Shown here: positions 35,001 through 42,784 of the stretch, piece after piece
Position numbering within the stretch: position 1 is the first letter of the stretch
Layout of the letters: each line of letters begins with the position of its first letter
Program-made: the position numbers and the translations under genes
Notes under the pieces: generated by a model
Told to the model about the DNA's origin: nothing
Databases searched by the model: none
What the model saw: only the letters and a program-made list of their open reading frames with translations
DNA from: JAWXCM01 sp034408745
GTDB taxonomy: Bacteria > Acidobacteriota > Terriglobia > Bryobacterales > Bryobacteraceae
Direction of reading: 5' to 3'
Assembly (NCBI GenBank): GCA_034408745.1
Contig: JAWXCM010000179.1
Coordinates: forward strand, 1 to 45,810
Length of the DNA: 45,810 nucleotides

Positions 35001-35080
35001 GGCTCCTGGCGTGGCTCCGTGAGATAGCGGACACCACTCCAAACCCGTGCCATTGGGAGGATCGCGAGACTGGTGTGTAA
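32030..35080 (+). CDS. Large glycosyltransferase with ten N-terminal WY/HPLFD repeats
   Basis: The 1016-residue protein has three parts. Residues 32-395 are ten tandem units of 33-38 residues with consensus LFD..WY......P.......PL.HYL..G..EGR.PHP. Residues about 400-670 look like a worn GT2-type domain (SGFDAFVDLSESAPGDARAW, WLMLLGCFEVPASRVEGLRA). From about 675 there is a GT4/GT-B domain (SLLVDARGMAAGYNGTSELI, NVYFVYDTIAWDVLYPAP, LLVAGNEYDHKAVEPTVHAL, VIFPSYYEGFGFPMVRGLSY with the donor-binding Glu). The repeats occur in other bacterial glycosyltransferases and have no assigned function. No signal peptide is seen. It is probably a major chain-extending or capping enzyme of the locus. Confidence 0.85.
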   Translation: MMGRLAASLHQFLFRADSAKRDAWQLLRSSGLFDEAWYRQRCPDVDTAGFDPLIHYLEFGASEGRSPNPLFDAEWYRVRVAELGQNEAPLLHFAREGWRRGYQPHPLFDMVYYRELHPGAVAPDRNPLEHFLREGEPQGFDPHPLFWTAFYRSRIPASESRPVAHFLSGNGDISPHPLFDPAFYRSTAPVEGNALVHYLRAGATEGRDPHPLFSTSYYATRYRSMLQGMNPLQHYAKFGGVLMHQRPHVLFDPEYYLSRRPEAARPGLPLLIDFLNAGAAAGADPHPLFRIAYYKEQVPELAASGVDPVSHYLTVGWKAGRSPHPLFDSAWYATKHPELTVSPLEHYLRHCFEPGCDPSPRFHTSEYLATSGPLRAGQTPLEHYLEHHPGGTGEIPGSAHLAESSNSARFTWKDVARQSGSGFDAFVDLSESAPGDARAWLASTVLAAEVCTVVVLSLSTVPPVPSNWRIIAAPHSAAAAAKSLREAAVAGVDWLMLLGCFEVPASRVEGLRAVLAADPLFGSVAARIAGSSRQHVRGLALHRNRSIPTPSLARVPEFYILPEYVDDVLLIRRELVSDFVASPEWKTPTGVVADLLYRARRVGFRTLAANRVVVPGLDPQSHAARLGVHADLRRLEMEQPDFLRARQETERLPLHTRETLLTAPPRSLLVDARGMAAGYNGTSELITGLLDGMYAVNREWKITVLVNPGVDAFHGLSARYPDFAITAARDPGIHELSFSASQPWYPDTLREAHRRSLTNVYFVYDTIAWDVLYPAPEQLTDTLQRLARTADGLVYLSHFTQQRFETRFPRARATRAHICRPSMSPDEYVDETLATRDEGYLLVAGNEYDHKAVEPTVHALRKAFPDRKIRVTGPVRDGGLHVTGLPIGDVPQRLIDSFYAGARAVIFPSYYEGFGFPMVRGLSYGKPVLVRESALADEIAALYRGPGTLLKFRTQQELVEQVAAILQNEPRPGTTFPGELSGRGWRESASGLLAWLREIADTTPNPCHWEDRETGV
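32123..33214 (+). repeat. Ten tandem protein repeats (33-38 codons each)
   Basis: Each unit begins with LF(D) plus an aromatic pair (WY/YY/FY), has PL.HYL or a variant in the middle, and ends with G..EGR.PHP. Unit lengths counted in the translation are 38, 37, 38, 33, 34, 38, 38, 38, 35 and 35 residues. The units have diverged at the DNA level, so the array is old, not a recent duplication. Confidence 0.85.
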
Positions 35081-35125
35081 ACGGCCGCGTTGTAAACTTG
35101 AGGTTTCCCACGTTTGGAGAATCAG

Positions 35126-36685
35126 ATGATCCAGCCTGCTCAGAAAACCATGGGCGGGGCAAGGCGTGGAGGTCCGTCGTACAGGGCCAACAACTGTAGT
35201 ACGATGAGAGTTCAAATGAATCCTGTGGGGAAAGAAGCTGCGGCCTGTGCGATACGTGTCATTATTCCGTTCTACAGAACTCCAAAGCTCGTAGCTCCTC
35301 TTTTCCGCTCGCTTCTAAATTGTGCATCCGAACTCAATGAACTCGGCTGCACTGTTGTGGCCGTAAACGACTCGGTCGACGACGCGCCGATGGGAAAGCT
35401 GCTGCGCCAGTACGTGGCGGAGCTTAACAGCAAAACTCCCTGCATTCTTCAAACGAACGAGGTGAATCTCGGTTTCGTAAAGACGATGAATGCGAGCATG
35501 CGCGGTGCAATTTCAGATGGTTGCGACGTTCTGCTGCTAAACTCCGACACTGTGGTCTTTCCCGGCGCGTTTCGTGAGATGGTCCGGGTATCGCAGCTGG
35601 ACTCGATGATTGCGTTCGTGAGTCCGCGGTCGAACAATGCCACGATCTGCACATTTCCCCCGCTTCCGGAAATCCCTCTGGCAGGCCCCGAGTATTCGCA
35701 CCAGGTATTTTCGGAACTGCGGGAATATCTGCCCGACTTTCACTATGTTCCCACCGCGGTGGGATTTTGTTTGTGGATCCGGCGAACGGTTTTAAAAGAA
35801 ATTGGGCTTTTTGACGAAGAGTACGGGAAGGGCTACAACGAAGAGAACGATCTGATGATGCGGGCGAACCGGCTTGGCTACAGAGCCGTGCTGGCGAACT
35901 GGGCGTTTGTCCATCATCTGGGAGAGCAGTCGTTTTCCGCCAGCGATGTTCCCAAGGTGATTCACGACACCCGGAATTCGGCACTGCTGGCGAGCCGGTA
36001 TCCCGAGTATCTGGAGCATGTACAGGCGTGGTTTTCGGGTCCGCTGTATGAGGCTGAGCGGCTGGTTTCGGGATTTCTCACCGATGCCGAGGGCCGCATG
36101 GATATCGTGTTCGACTGCACGCAGTTCGGGAAGTATCACAATGGGACATTCAACGCGGCTCGCCGAGTAATCGAGGAGGCTGCCAGAACGTGGACGGACC
36201 GGTTTAACATCTTTGTAATTGCGAACTCGGAGGCTGCGACATTCCACGAGTTTCATACGATTCCCGGAGTGATGGTCGTTCCGCCCGACACAAACCAGGT
36301 ATTTGCGGCCGCGTTTCGGTTTGGCCAGCCGTTTTCGCGGGATGCGATATTACGGATGAGCCGCATCGCTCCCGTAAATGTGTACGCGATGCTGGATACG
36401 ATTGCGTGGGACTGCCTGTACCTGAACCGCGATGGGCTCGATGAGTTGTGGCGCACCGTTGCGCAGTACGCAGACGGGCTGCTGTATATCAGTGATTTCA
36501 ATCAAGATCAGTTCCGCCATCGTTTCGACATACGGCAGGGCATGCCCGAGCAAGTGGCTATCTTTCGCTCGATCCTGCGGAATATATGTTTCCGGTCCGG
36601 CATTCCGATGCTCCTGGCTCCTATTACCTGGTTGTCGGAAATGCGTTTGCGCACAAGTATGTTGCACCGACCGTTGCGCAGCTGA
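35126..36685 (+). CDS. GT2-GT4 glycosyltransferase, 5' part (frameshifted)
   Basis: The ATG at 35126 is preceded by GGAGA seven bases away and gives 519 residues. The GT2 domain begins after a 35-residue lead: CAIRVIIPFYRTPKLVAPLF, VVAVNDSVDDAP, DVLLLNSDTVVFPGAFREM (metal-binding strand), FCLWIRRTVLKEIGLFDEEY and GYNEENDLMMRANRLGY. Residues from about 330 (MDIVFDCTQFGKYHNGTFNA, VYAMLDTIAWDCLYLN) start a GT4 domain of the same type as in the upstream gene. After PEQVA (base 36559) the frame runs into 42 unrelated codons. The GT4 domain continues one frame back, so a single base is missing. Either the enzyme is broken here or the base was lost in sequencing. Confidence 0.82.
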   Translation: MIQPAQKTMGGARRGGPSYRANNCSTMRVQMNPVGKEAAACAIRVIIPFYRTPKLVAPLFRSLLNCASELNELGCTVVAVNDSVDDAPMGKLLRQYVAELNSKTPCILQTNEVNLGFVKTMNASMRGAISDGCDVLLLNSDTVVFPGAFREMVRVSQLDSMIAFVSPRSNNATICTFPPLPEIPLAGPEYSHQVFSELREYLPDFHYVPTAVGFCLWIRRTVLKEIGLFDEEYGKGYNEENDLMMRANRLGYRAVLANWAFVHHLGEQSFSASDVPKVIHDTRNSALLASRYPEYLEHVQAWFSGPLYEAERLVSGFLTDAEGRMDIVFDCTQFGKYHNGTFNAARRVIEEAARTWTDRFNIFVIANSEAATFHEFHTIPGVMVVPPDTNQVFAAAFRFGQPFSRDAILRMSRIAPVNVYAMLDTIAWDCLYLNRDGLDELWRTVAQYADGLLYISDFNQDQFRHRFDIRQGMPEQVAIFRSILRNICFRSGIPMLLAPITWLSEMRLRTSMLHRPLRS

Positions 36686-37536
36686 AGACGGCTTTCCCGC
36701 GTACTCGCATCGTCGCTGTTGGCCTTGACAAAGAGATGGGTAAGACAGTGACCGGCTATCGCAGCGGCGAACTGGACACGGAGCGTCTGGCGACGATTTT
36801 CGCTCATGCGAAAGCGGTAATTTTCCCTTCTACCTATGAAGGGTTCGGCATTCCGACGATGGAAGCGCTGGCGAGCCCCAAGGTTGTGTTTGTCCGCGAC
36901 ACGCCACTGAACCGTGCGATCCGGAGCAAGCTGGGTGACACGCCGAACATCGTCCTTTACGACTGCACAGAGCGCCTGACGGAACTGCTGAGGGATCCAC
37001 AAGCGGTGGTGTGGCAAGAAATGCCGGCAGCGCGTCGGCTGTATTCGTGGGCAGAGCATACGGCGGATGTGCGGAATCTGATCGAGGCGGCGCTGGCGGC
37101 GTTTTCGTGGCGGCGGACGCTGTTGCCACGGCTGCAATATCTCGACCATGTGAAGCGTGCGAGTACGCGGGTAGCGGTTTCCGACAAAGACGCACAGAAC
37201 GCCGTACTGGAATGCGCACGGCTGGATGTGCCGAATTCGATCCTGGCGAAGGATGCGGTCGAGCAGTTTCTACGACGGCATGCTGAAGAGATACAGTCCC
37301 GTATGGAAGAGATGGTAGCGCGCCTTGCGCAGGTGAGCCGGGCAGATGCACACAGCAGTGAGCGCCAGGAAGCGGGGCGGCGGGTAGCTGAGCTGAATTC
37401 GCAGATTGCGACGCTGGGGACGGCCCTTGCCGATCGCGAGACGCGCATTCGCGAGTTGACGAATTCGATGTCGTGGAGCATTACCGCTCCACTGCGAAAC
37501 ATGGCCAGACACTTTATGAAAGGCCCCGGGCAATAA
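36586..37536 (+). CDS. GT2-GT4 glycosyltransferase, 3' part (frameshifted)
   Basis: This frame continues the GT4 domain: YLSLDPAEYMFPVRHSDAPG from about 36559, then YYLVVGNAFAHKYVAPTVAQ, VIFPSTYEGFGIPTMEALAS with the donor-binding Glu, and FVRDTPLNRAIRSKLGD. The last 100 residues are a heptad-rich coiled coil (VEQFLRRHAEEIQSRMEEMV, VAELNSQIATLGTALADRET) and a membrane-proximal tail (SWSITAPLRNMARHF). The ATG at 36586 is an internal Met and there is no ribosome site, so on its own it is unlikely to be translated. With one base restored, the whole gene would encode about 800 residues. Confidence 0.78.
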   Translation: MFPVRHSDAPGSYYLVVGNAFAHKYVAPTVAQLKTAFPRTRIVAVGLDKEMGKTVTGYRSGELDTERLATIFAHAKAVIFPSTYEGFGIPTMEALASPKVVFVRDTPLNRAIRSKLGDTPNIVLYDCTERLTELLRDPQAVVWQEMPAARRLYSWAEHTADVRNLIEAALAAFSWRRTLLPRLQYLDHVKRASTRVAVSDKDAQNAVLECARLDVPNSILAKDAVEQFLRRHAEEIQSRMEEMVARLAQVSRADAHSSERQEAGRRVAELNSQIATLGTALADRETRIRELTNSMSWSITAPLRNMARHFMKGPGQ

Positions 37537-37545
37537 AGGACGCGA

Positions 37546-37917
37546 GTGGAAACCATGGCGGCCTCAGTGCGAATGTTCATCGACGAACCCAGTAATAATG
37601 TTGTCCGGCATCCGGTGTTCAAGGTTAGGGGCTGGTTTGCATACAATAGTGAAGCTTTGCCGAAAATCACGCTGCACACGACGTACAAACAGATTTCAAT
37701 GGACTCGGTTCCGCGACCGGATGTAAGTGCGGCAATTGCCGACCGGCATGTGACAGGATTCTCGACCGACATTCTACTGGGCGAGCATCTGGCGGCCGTC
37801 AAGGACTGCTGTCTGCGGCTGTACGTGTGCTGCGACGGCAATGTGGCCGGCTGCCTGACGCTTAGGCTGGATCCGGGTGTTGCGGCGACGTCGCTGGAGC
37901 AGTTGTTTTTTTCTTAA
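37546..37917 (+). CDS. Small stand-alone beta-domain protein, glycosyltransferase-associated
   Basis: About 120 residues from the ATG at 37555, or 123 from a GTG at 37546. The segment MFIDEPSNNVVRHPVFKVRG followed by WFAY matches the 'ID.P......p.f.v.GW..' opening of a beta-sandwich domain often found in front of glycosyltransferase or methyltransferase domains. The remainder (KITLHTTYKQISMDS, CCLRLYVCCDGNVAGCLTLR) fits the rest of that domain, and the gene then stops. It could be a free-standing accessory domain or the detached N-terminus of a larger enzyme. It follows the frameshifted GT gene by nine bases. Confidence 0.55.
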   Translation: METMAASVRMFIDEPSNNVVRHPVFKVRGWFAYNSEALPKITLHTTYKQISMDSVPRPDVSAAIADRHVTGFSTDILLGEHLAAVKDCCLRLYVCCDGNVAGCLTLRLDPGVAATSLEQLFFS

Positions 37918-37939
37918 GACCACCAGGAGAAACAGGATC

Positions 37940-37969
37940 ATGCCTTTCATACCGCCACCAGACTTTTAG
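37940..37969 (+). other. Aborted reading frame with good ribosome site
   Basis: AGGAGA at 37925-37930 is well placed before an ATG at 37940, but the frame reads MPFIPPPDF and stops. The same frame goes on as SATLDPDG before another stop. This looks like the opening of a gene whose remainder is lost, or a leader peptide in front of the methyltransferase gene at 37999. Confidence 0.35.
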
Positions 37970-37998
37970 TCTGCGACATTAGATCCAGACGGCTAAAT

Positions 37999-38826
37999 AT
38001 GGGTAGACTGGTAACAATGGACCTCGACGAGTTCTACGACGCGATTCTTAGTCAGACCCAAGGCAAGTGGGTTGATTTTGAAGGGCTTGTTGCCTCTGCC
38101 TACCGCGCTGTCCTCTCTCCGGGCGACACCGCGCTGGATATTGGCGCTCATAAAGGCTCACACACCTTTCAGATGCTCGAGTCCGTCGCTCCGTCTGGCC
38201 GGGTCATCGCTTTTGAAGCCGCTCCCATGATGGTCTCGGAAATCCACTCCACCCTCGACCTTTATTACAGCCAGCTCAGACCGCTGTTGACGCTTCACAA
38301 TTGCGCAGTCCTGGACAGAGCAGGCAATGCAACCTTTTTCTTCACACCAAATACTCCAGGTCTCTCGAGCCTCCGAAATCGAGGGGACGTGGGTGCCGGA
38401 TCAGTTCAGCCTTTCGAGGTTCAAATTAGGACGGTCGATGAGATCGTTGGTGAAAGCGACAACATCAGGTTTATCAAGTGCGATATCGAAGGAGCCGAAT
38501 ACCATGCATTTTTGGGAGCACGAAACACTATAGCTCGATGCCGGCCTGTGGTGTGTTTCGAGCATAATTGGACTGGTCCGAAACATTTCGGCTACCAGCC
38601 TGTCGATTTCTCCCAGTTCTGGGAAGGTCTTGACTACGCTGTGTTCGACCTGTTTGGCAATCCGCAGCCTCCGTCCTGGCCAGCGACTGCCCGAATCTGG
38701 GATTTCCTTGCCGCTCCGCGAGAGTACGATGTTTCTCATGTTTTCCAGGCCGCAGCGGAAAGGTTATATCCGGGAGTTCGTTATCCAATCCCAAGTTCCC
38801 GGCAAGGAGAGACCGGCTCGGCTTAG
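37999..38826 (+). CDS. FkbM family methyltransferase
   Basis: About 275 residues; the ATG six codons further in (MDLDEFYDAIL) is an equally good start. The SAM-binding Rossmann motif is ALDIGAHKGSHTFQML, with VIAFEAAP as the acidic second strand and FIKCDIEGAEYHAFLGA as the FkbM hallmark. It would O-methylate a sugar or another acceptor in the cytoplasm. Codons use noticeably more T in the third position and CTC/CTT for Leu than the CTG-rich neighbours, which suggests a separate origin. It is the last gene of the plus-strand run, and 355 bases without an intact gene follow. Confidence 0.85.
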   Translation: MGRLVTMDLDEFYDAILSQTQGKWVDFEGLVASAYRAVLSPGDTALDIGAHKGSHTFQMLESVAPSGRVIAFEAAPMMVSEIHSTLDLYYSQLRPLLTLHNCAVLDRAGNATFFFTPNTPGLSSLRNRGDVGAGSVQPFEVQIRTVDEIVGESDNIRFIKCDIEGAEYHAFLGARNTIARCRPVVCFEHNWTGPKHFGYQPVDFSQFWEGLDYAVFDLFGNPQPPSWPATARIWDFLAAPREYDVSHVFQAAAERLYPGVRYPIPSSRQGETGSA

Positions 38827-38850
38827 GGTTCCTCTAACGGACAACGATCC

Positions 38851-39181
38851 TCATCTTCTGTGATTCGCAGTAAGACCGCCGGTCAACTGAAACAACACTG
38901 AGAATGCCTGAGCAACATCGTATAGAGGGAGACGGTCGTCTGTTGAGAAAGCACGCCCATCAATAGCGACTTCGATTGCCGATCCGGCATTCCTGGCGGC
39001 CGGGTTGACGGCCCATCCGGCCAAGCTCAGGTCCGATTCGAGGGGCACAATTACCTCGGGCTGTGGTTGGCCTAAGCCTAAGTATGCGGTCGCGTTCCGA
39101 CAAATGCTGGATGCTGAGCCTAACGTCGAGCGAATTCGCGGTGGAGCCTTATGCGAAGGCTCGAGGCGTATCGCAGCTGAT
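38851..39181 (-). pseudogene. Fragment of a sugar-processing or GT-C-type protein tail
   Basis: On the minus strand an open frame reads EVIVPLESDLSLAGWAVNPA followed by AIEVAIDGRAFSTDDRLPLY and DVAQAF. This resembles the 'l.vsGWAvd....agGvdv.IDG.......y...DVa.ay' C-terminal domain found on some large membrane glycosyltransferase-like proteins. The upstream part has no matching body and no start signal. The fragment lies just downstream of a membrane protein gene on the same strand, so it is probably a remnant of a decayed neighbour or of an earlier, longer end of that gene. Confidence 0.45.
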
Positions 39182-41677
39182 TTATAAGGGCCTTCGCGGC
39201 ACGCCCACTGCGATGAATTCGTCGGGCGAATCTCCCTGGTCACGCACCGTAATTGCGACCTTCAGTCCGTCGATGGCCGGAAGATCGATGCGCCAGACAC
39301 TCCAGGTTTGCAGCGGCGCAGGAGGGCGAAGTGAGCAAAGAATCGCTCCCGTTTCAACGTCCCTGACCTCGACAGAAAGCCGGTCGGTTTTGGCGCCGGT
39401 GACCAGTGGCAGACCTATGCCGGTCAAGCCCCTTGCTTCGAAGGCGGCAAATTCCAGAACGCCCGTGGTGGACGCCGGTCCGGCGCTGGAGAAGACGGCT
39501 TTCAGCCAGGCAGGGCGCGGGGGCAGGCCCTCAGTGTCCCGGCGGAAGGCACCCTGAGTCCTGGCATTGATGGCCGCGACAGCTTTGCCCACTTTCTCCA
39601 GCGGCCACGAAGTGTAAATCTCGCCTGCCATCGAGTTTCCGAGAAGACAGGCCGAACGGCCTCCAAGGAGACCGAAGGCCCACAATCTTTCGCCATGATT
39701 CCCGGGCACATAAACCTTGTATCCCACGAACTCAGACCGGATTTCGGGCTCCGCGCTGCGCACATCGCCCCGTGAGATCGCTGTCTTCCCATAGCCTCGT
39801 ACGATGCCTTGCTCGTCGATGACGACGATCGCTTTGGGAACTCTTTTGCCCTGAATATCCCAGGCCCAGCCCTGCACGAAATGGCCTGACATGAGGGACG
39901 ACTGAGTTCCGCCTACAGCGTCAACGTGTCCGTAACAGCGGCCCTCGCGATCCCAGGGCTTAAGCGGAGGAGCGGCTGAGGTCACCGTGTCGATCTCATC
40001 TTCGGTTTCGGAAACAAGCGGCTGGCTCGGCCCCGGATTGGAGAGCTGGTCGATAATCTTCTGTTCCTCGGCAAGGCGAAGTGCCTTTTTCGATCCAGGC
40101 AGGGGATCGGGTACGTCGAACAACGTGGCTGCGGGTCTTCCTGTGGCGACGAGTTGCGGTTCTCCGAATGGTCCGAGGCCGTGCGTTCGCATTTCGAGCA
40201 AAGGCCGGAACAAGTACCGGGGGGAATGGTACACCCCGCTCCATGCCGCGTCGTCGTAGACTCCGGCCAGCATGGAGCTAGTGGCGTCGGCACTGCCTGC
40301 CCGGACGTCACGCGCGTAGCGGGCGCGAGGCAGTTGTCCGGTGACAAAGACGAGCAGGACAATGCTCAGCATGACCCAGCGTCGGCGCGCACCTTGCAGC
40401 GGGTCGGCGAACCGGTCTCCCGTTATGTACAGCGCGGCGAGGCAGGCCCAGTAGATCAGAGCGGGGGTTGCGTAACGCGTAACAAGCGCGGCGGAGGTGC
40501 TGAAATTAATACGGCCCAACGCAGTGAGGAAGGCCGATCCTGTGATAAACAACAGGACGTGCAGCAGCACAATTTCGCCTCCCCGCTGAGGCGTCTTGCG
40601 TTTTGACAAGGTGTCGACTGCATACCAGCCGCCGATACTCAGGCCCGCGCAACCGGCGACGGCGCTAAACAGCACCCGGTACTGCTCGGTGCCAACGGCG
40701 AACAGCAGCATGGTGTTGTGGAACAGTTCATCGACAGGGGAACCAATGTAGGTGACGGCGAATCCGAAAACTTTGAAGAACTGCGTGATCGAATCCGCCG
40801 GGTCGGCGTGATGAGGCGGTCGAACGTAGCCGCTCATGTAGGTGGTGAAGAAAAAGACGGCCAGACACATCAGAAATGCGACTCGCAACCGGGACAGGCC
40901 GAGGAAAATACCGAGAGGTATGAGCACCAGCCAGATCAGCAGACCGCTGGCAAGGGAGTACGTGGCAGCAGCGCCGAACAGCACCACAGCGGCCATCCAG
41001 AGGTAAGCGCGAACCGGCGTGGTCGCGCGTGAGGCGGCGAACAAACAGGCAAAGGACCAGACTCCGCCTGTGAACGCAAGCAAGAATCCGATCTGGAAAG
41101 TCCAGGTGAGATTGTCAAACTGCTGTGCGGAGAACAAGACGCACAGCAAAATCCCGAACAGGAACAGCGTGTGGGACAAGGTAAGCCGGATGCGCACTAC
41201 TGCAAGGCGACAAATTACAACAGACGTGGCTAACAGGAAGATGAGATTGCAGACCATCAGCCACGTACCGCTCGCCCGGAACCAGTGGTGGTCGGCGAGC
41301 AGGAAAAGGCGAAGCGCCGCGATCCGATGCTCATTGTGCTGGGAAAACAGAAATTTCAGGGGTTCCCGCGCGAACTCACTGGTGGTGCGCCAGTAGTCCC
41401 AGGTGTCCGCCATCGGCATCGACGGAGTCCCGAGGAATGCGACCGCCGCGGCAACCACAATGCTGAAGATACCGGCGAGGACTGCAATGGAGGCGATTAC
41501 GAGTTCGGTACTCGAGCCGACGCCAGCGGACAATCCCGAGAAATTTAGCTCGAGAGCGGGAAGAGTGGGCAGGCTGAATCGGGACGTTGAAGGCGCCACG
41601 CTGGACGTGATTCCTGGCCTGCGCCGCCCTTCATCGGGAGGAGGCAATGTAGCTGGTCCGGCTGCAGAATCCGCCAA
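39182..41677 (-). CDS. Polytopic membrane protein, possible GT-C enzyme, with C-terminal beta domains
   Basis: The 831-residue protein starts at a TTG (41675-41677) with GGAGA four bases before it, right after the upstream stop. Residues about 55-440 contain roughly ten to twelve membrane helices (for example IASIAVLAGIFSIVVAAAVA, WLVLIPLGIFLGLSRL). A conserved-looking HNEHRIAALRLFLLADHHWF loop follows the first helix, reminiscent of lipid-linked-sugar GT-C proteins. About 390 non-membrane residues follow, including a GWAWDIQGKRVPKAIVVID module and a last beta-sandwich (ETGAILCSLRPPAPLQTWSV). It may transfer sugars outside the inner membrane or modify the glycan, but no family was recognised with certainty. 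Confidence 0.68.
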   Translation of the reverse strand: MADSAAGPATLPPPDEGRRRPGITSSVAPSTSRFSLPTLPALELNFSGLSAGVGSSTELVIASIAVLAGIFSIVVAAAVAFLGTPSMPMADTWDYWRTTSEFAREPLKFLFSQHNEHRIAALRLFLLADHHWFRASGTWLMVCNLIFLLATSVVICRLAVVRIRLTLSHTLFLFGILLCVLFSAQQFDNLTWTFQIGFLLAFTGGVWSFACLFAASRATTPVRAYLWMAAVVLFGAAATYSLASGLLIWLVLIPLGIFLGLSRLRVAFLMCLAVFFFTTYMSGYVRPPHHADPADSITQFFKVFGFAVTYIGSPVDELFHNTMLLFAVGTEQYRVLFSAVAGCAGLSIGGWYAVDTLSKRKTPQRGGEIVLLHVLLFITGSAFLTALGRINFSTSAALVTRYATPALIYWACLAALYITGDRFADPLQGARRRWVMLSIVLLVFVTGQLPRARYARDVRAGSADATSSMLAGVYDDAAWSGVYHSPRYLFRPLLEMRTHGLGPFGEPQLVATGRPAATLFDVPDPLPGSKKALRLAEEQKIIDQLSNPGPSQPLVSETEDEIDTVTSAAPPLKPWDREGRCYGHVDAVGGTQSSLMSGHFVQGWAWDIQGKRVPKAIVVIDEQGIVRGYGKTAISRGDVRSAEPEIRSEFVGYKVYVPGNHGERLWAFGLLGGRSACLLGNSMAGEIYTSWPLEKVGKAVAAINARTQGAFRRDTEGLPPRPAWLKAVFSSAGPASTTGVLEFAAFEARGLTGIGLPLVTGAKTDRLSVEVRDVETGAILCSLRPPAPLQTWSVWRIDLPAIDGLKVAITVRDQGDSPDEFIAVGVPRRPL

Positions 41678-41686
41678 GAGATCTCC

Positions 41687-42760
41687 TTAGAATCCGAGCG
41701 TTCGTCTGACCTCATCGCCACCCTCTGTCATCCAGCGGGCGATGTCGGACATCGTCGTCACGGCGTCTCTCTTCGGCGCCCACCCGCGCACCGCCCGGAT
41801 CGCCGCTGTGTCCGTCAGGTAGATTCGCACATCCGCTGTACGGTCCGAGTCGCTGGCGGTCACGGCTGGAGTGTTCCCGGTGATCTGGCGGCAGAGTTCC
41901 GTGGTCTCCAGCAGGGAGACGCTGTTTTCCCGACCGCCGCCGGCATTCCAGCAGCGTCCCTGGTAGCTGTCGAAGTTCCGAAGCTGATCGATCAGCAGGT
42001 CGCAAAAATCGTCGATGTGCAGGAAGTCGCGAACCTGTTTTCCGGTTCCGCCGAACCCGATATACCTGAGCGGCCGCTGGTACAGGTGGCTTGCGACCCA
42101 GAATGCGATCACGCCCTGATCGGACTTACCCCATTGTCCGGGCCCCGTCAGTACACCGAAACGGTTGATCAGAAAACGAAAGCCATAGGCGTCCGCGAAC
42201 TCTTCCACCATCAGTTCACTGGCCAGTTTCGTCATTCCGTACAGCGACTTTGGTCCGTTGAGCGGAAACGATTCGCTGACGCCTGCTGGCGAAGCGCCAG
42301 TAACGGGCTGATCGGTGGTGAGTTCGAAGCGGGTCGGCTCTTCGGTGTACGTGAGGCTGTTCAGCAGCCCATACGGATAGACCCGGCTGGTTGACAGGAA
42401 CAGGAAGTCCGAGCCCCACTGGCGAGCCATGTCGAGACAGTGAAAGCAGCCTGTGAGGTTCGTGTTGACGAGATAGTCCGGCGAACCGCCGTAACCAGCC
42501 TGGGCAGAAGGTTCGGCCGAGCATTCGATTAGCAGATCCGGTCTGGAAGTCACCGCTTCGAGATCGCCGCGGCTTCGGATATCGCCATGAACGAACTCGA
42601 TTCCGTGGCGCTTCAGCAGTTCCACATTGCGTTCGGAACCGCGGCGTTTCAGATTATCGAGGGCGGTGACGGAGACGTCCGGGAACTCCTGCTTCAGCCG
42701 TACGCAAAGCGCAGAGCCCGCAAAGCCTGCACCGCCGGTTACGAGGATCCGTCTATGCAT
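41687..42760 (-). CDS. NAD-dependent epimerase/dehydratase (SDR), CDP-sugar type
   Basis: The 357-residue extended SDR has TGGAGFAGSALCVRLKQEFP at the N-terminus, ECSAEPSAQAGYGGSPDYLV, FLSTSRVYPYG (Ser/Thr of the catalytic site), YGMTKLASELM (Tyr and Lys), and RFGVLTGPGQWGKSDQGVIA. The last segment with GTGKQVRDFLHIDDFCDL is shared with CDP-paratose 2-epimerases and close relatives. It is probably a 2-epimerase or 4-reductase on a nucleotide-activated deoxysugar. It is followed by the membrane protein gene after nine bases and preceded by the second epimerase gene, 24 bases away. Confidence 0.85.
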   Translation of the reverse strand: MHRRILVTGGAGFAGSALCVRLKQEFPDVSVTALDNLKRRGSERNVELLKRHGIEFVHGDIRSRGDLEAVTSRPDLLIECSAEPSAQAGYGGSPDYLVNTNLTGCFHCLDMARQWGSDFLFLSTSRVYPYGLLNSLTYTEEPTRFELTTDQPVTGASPAGVSESFPLNGPKSLYGMTKLASELMVEEFADAYGFRFLINRFGVLTGPGQWGKSDQGVIAFWVASHLYQRPLRYIGFGGTGKQVRDFLHIDDFCDLLIDQLRNFDSYQGRCWNAGGGRENSVSLLETTELCRQITGNTPAVTASDSDRTADVRIYLTDTAAIRAVRGWAPKRDAVTTMSDIARWMTEGGDEVRRTLGF

Positions 42761-42784
42761 GATGGACGGCGGAGCGGCAAGTGA

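Noticed and set aside
36553..36590. Programmed ribosomal frameshift in the GT2-GT4 gene
   Set aside because: The shift would be -1, but there is no X-XXY-YYZ heptamer and no obvious downstream hairpin; mutation or sequencing error is simpler.
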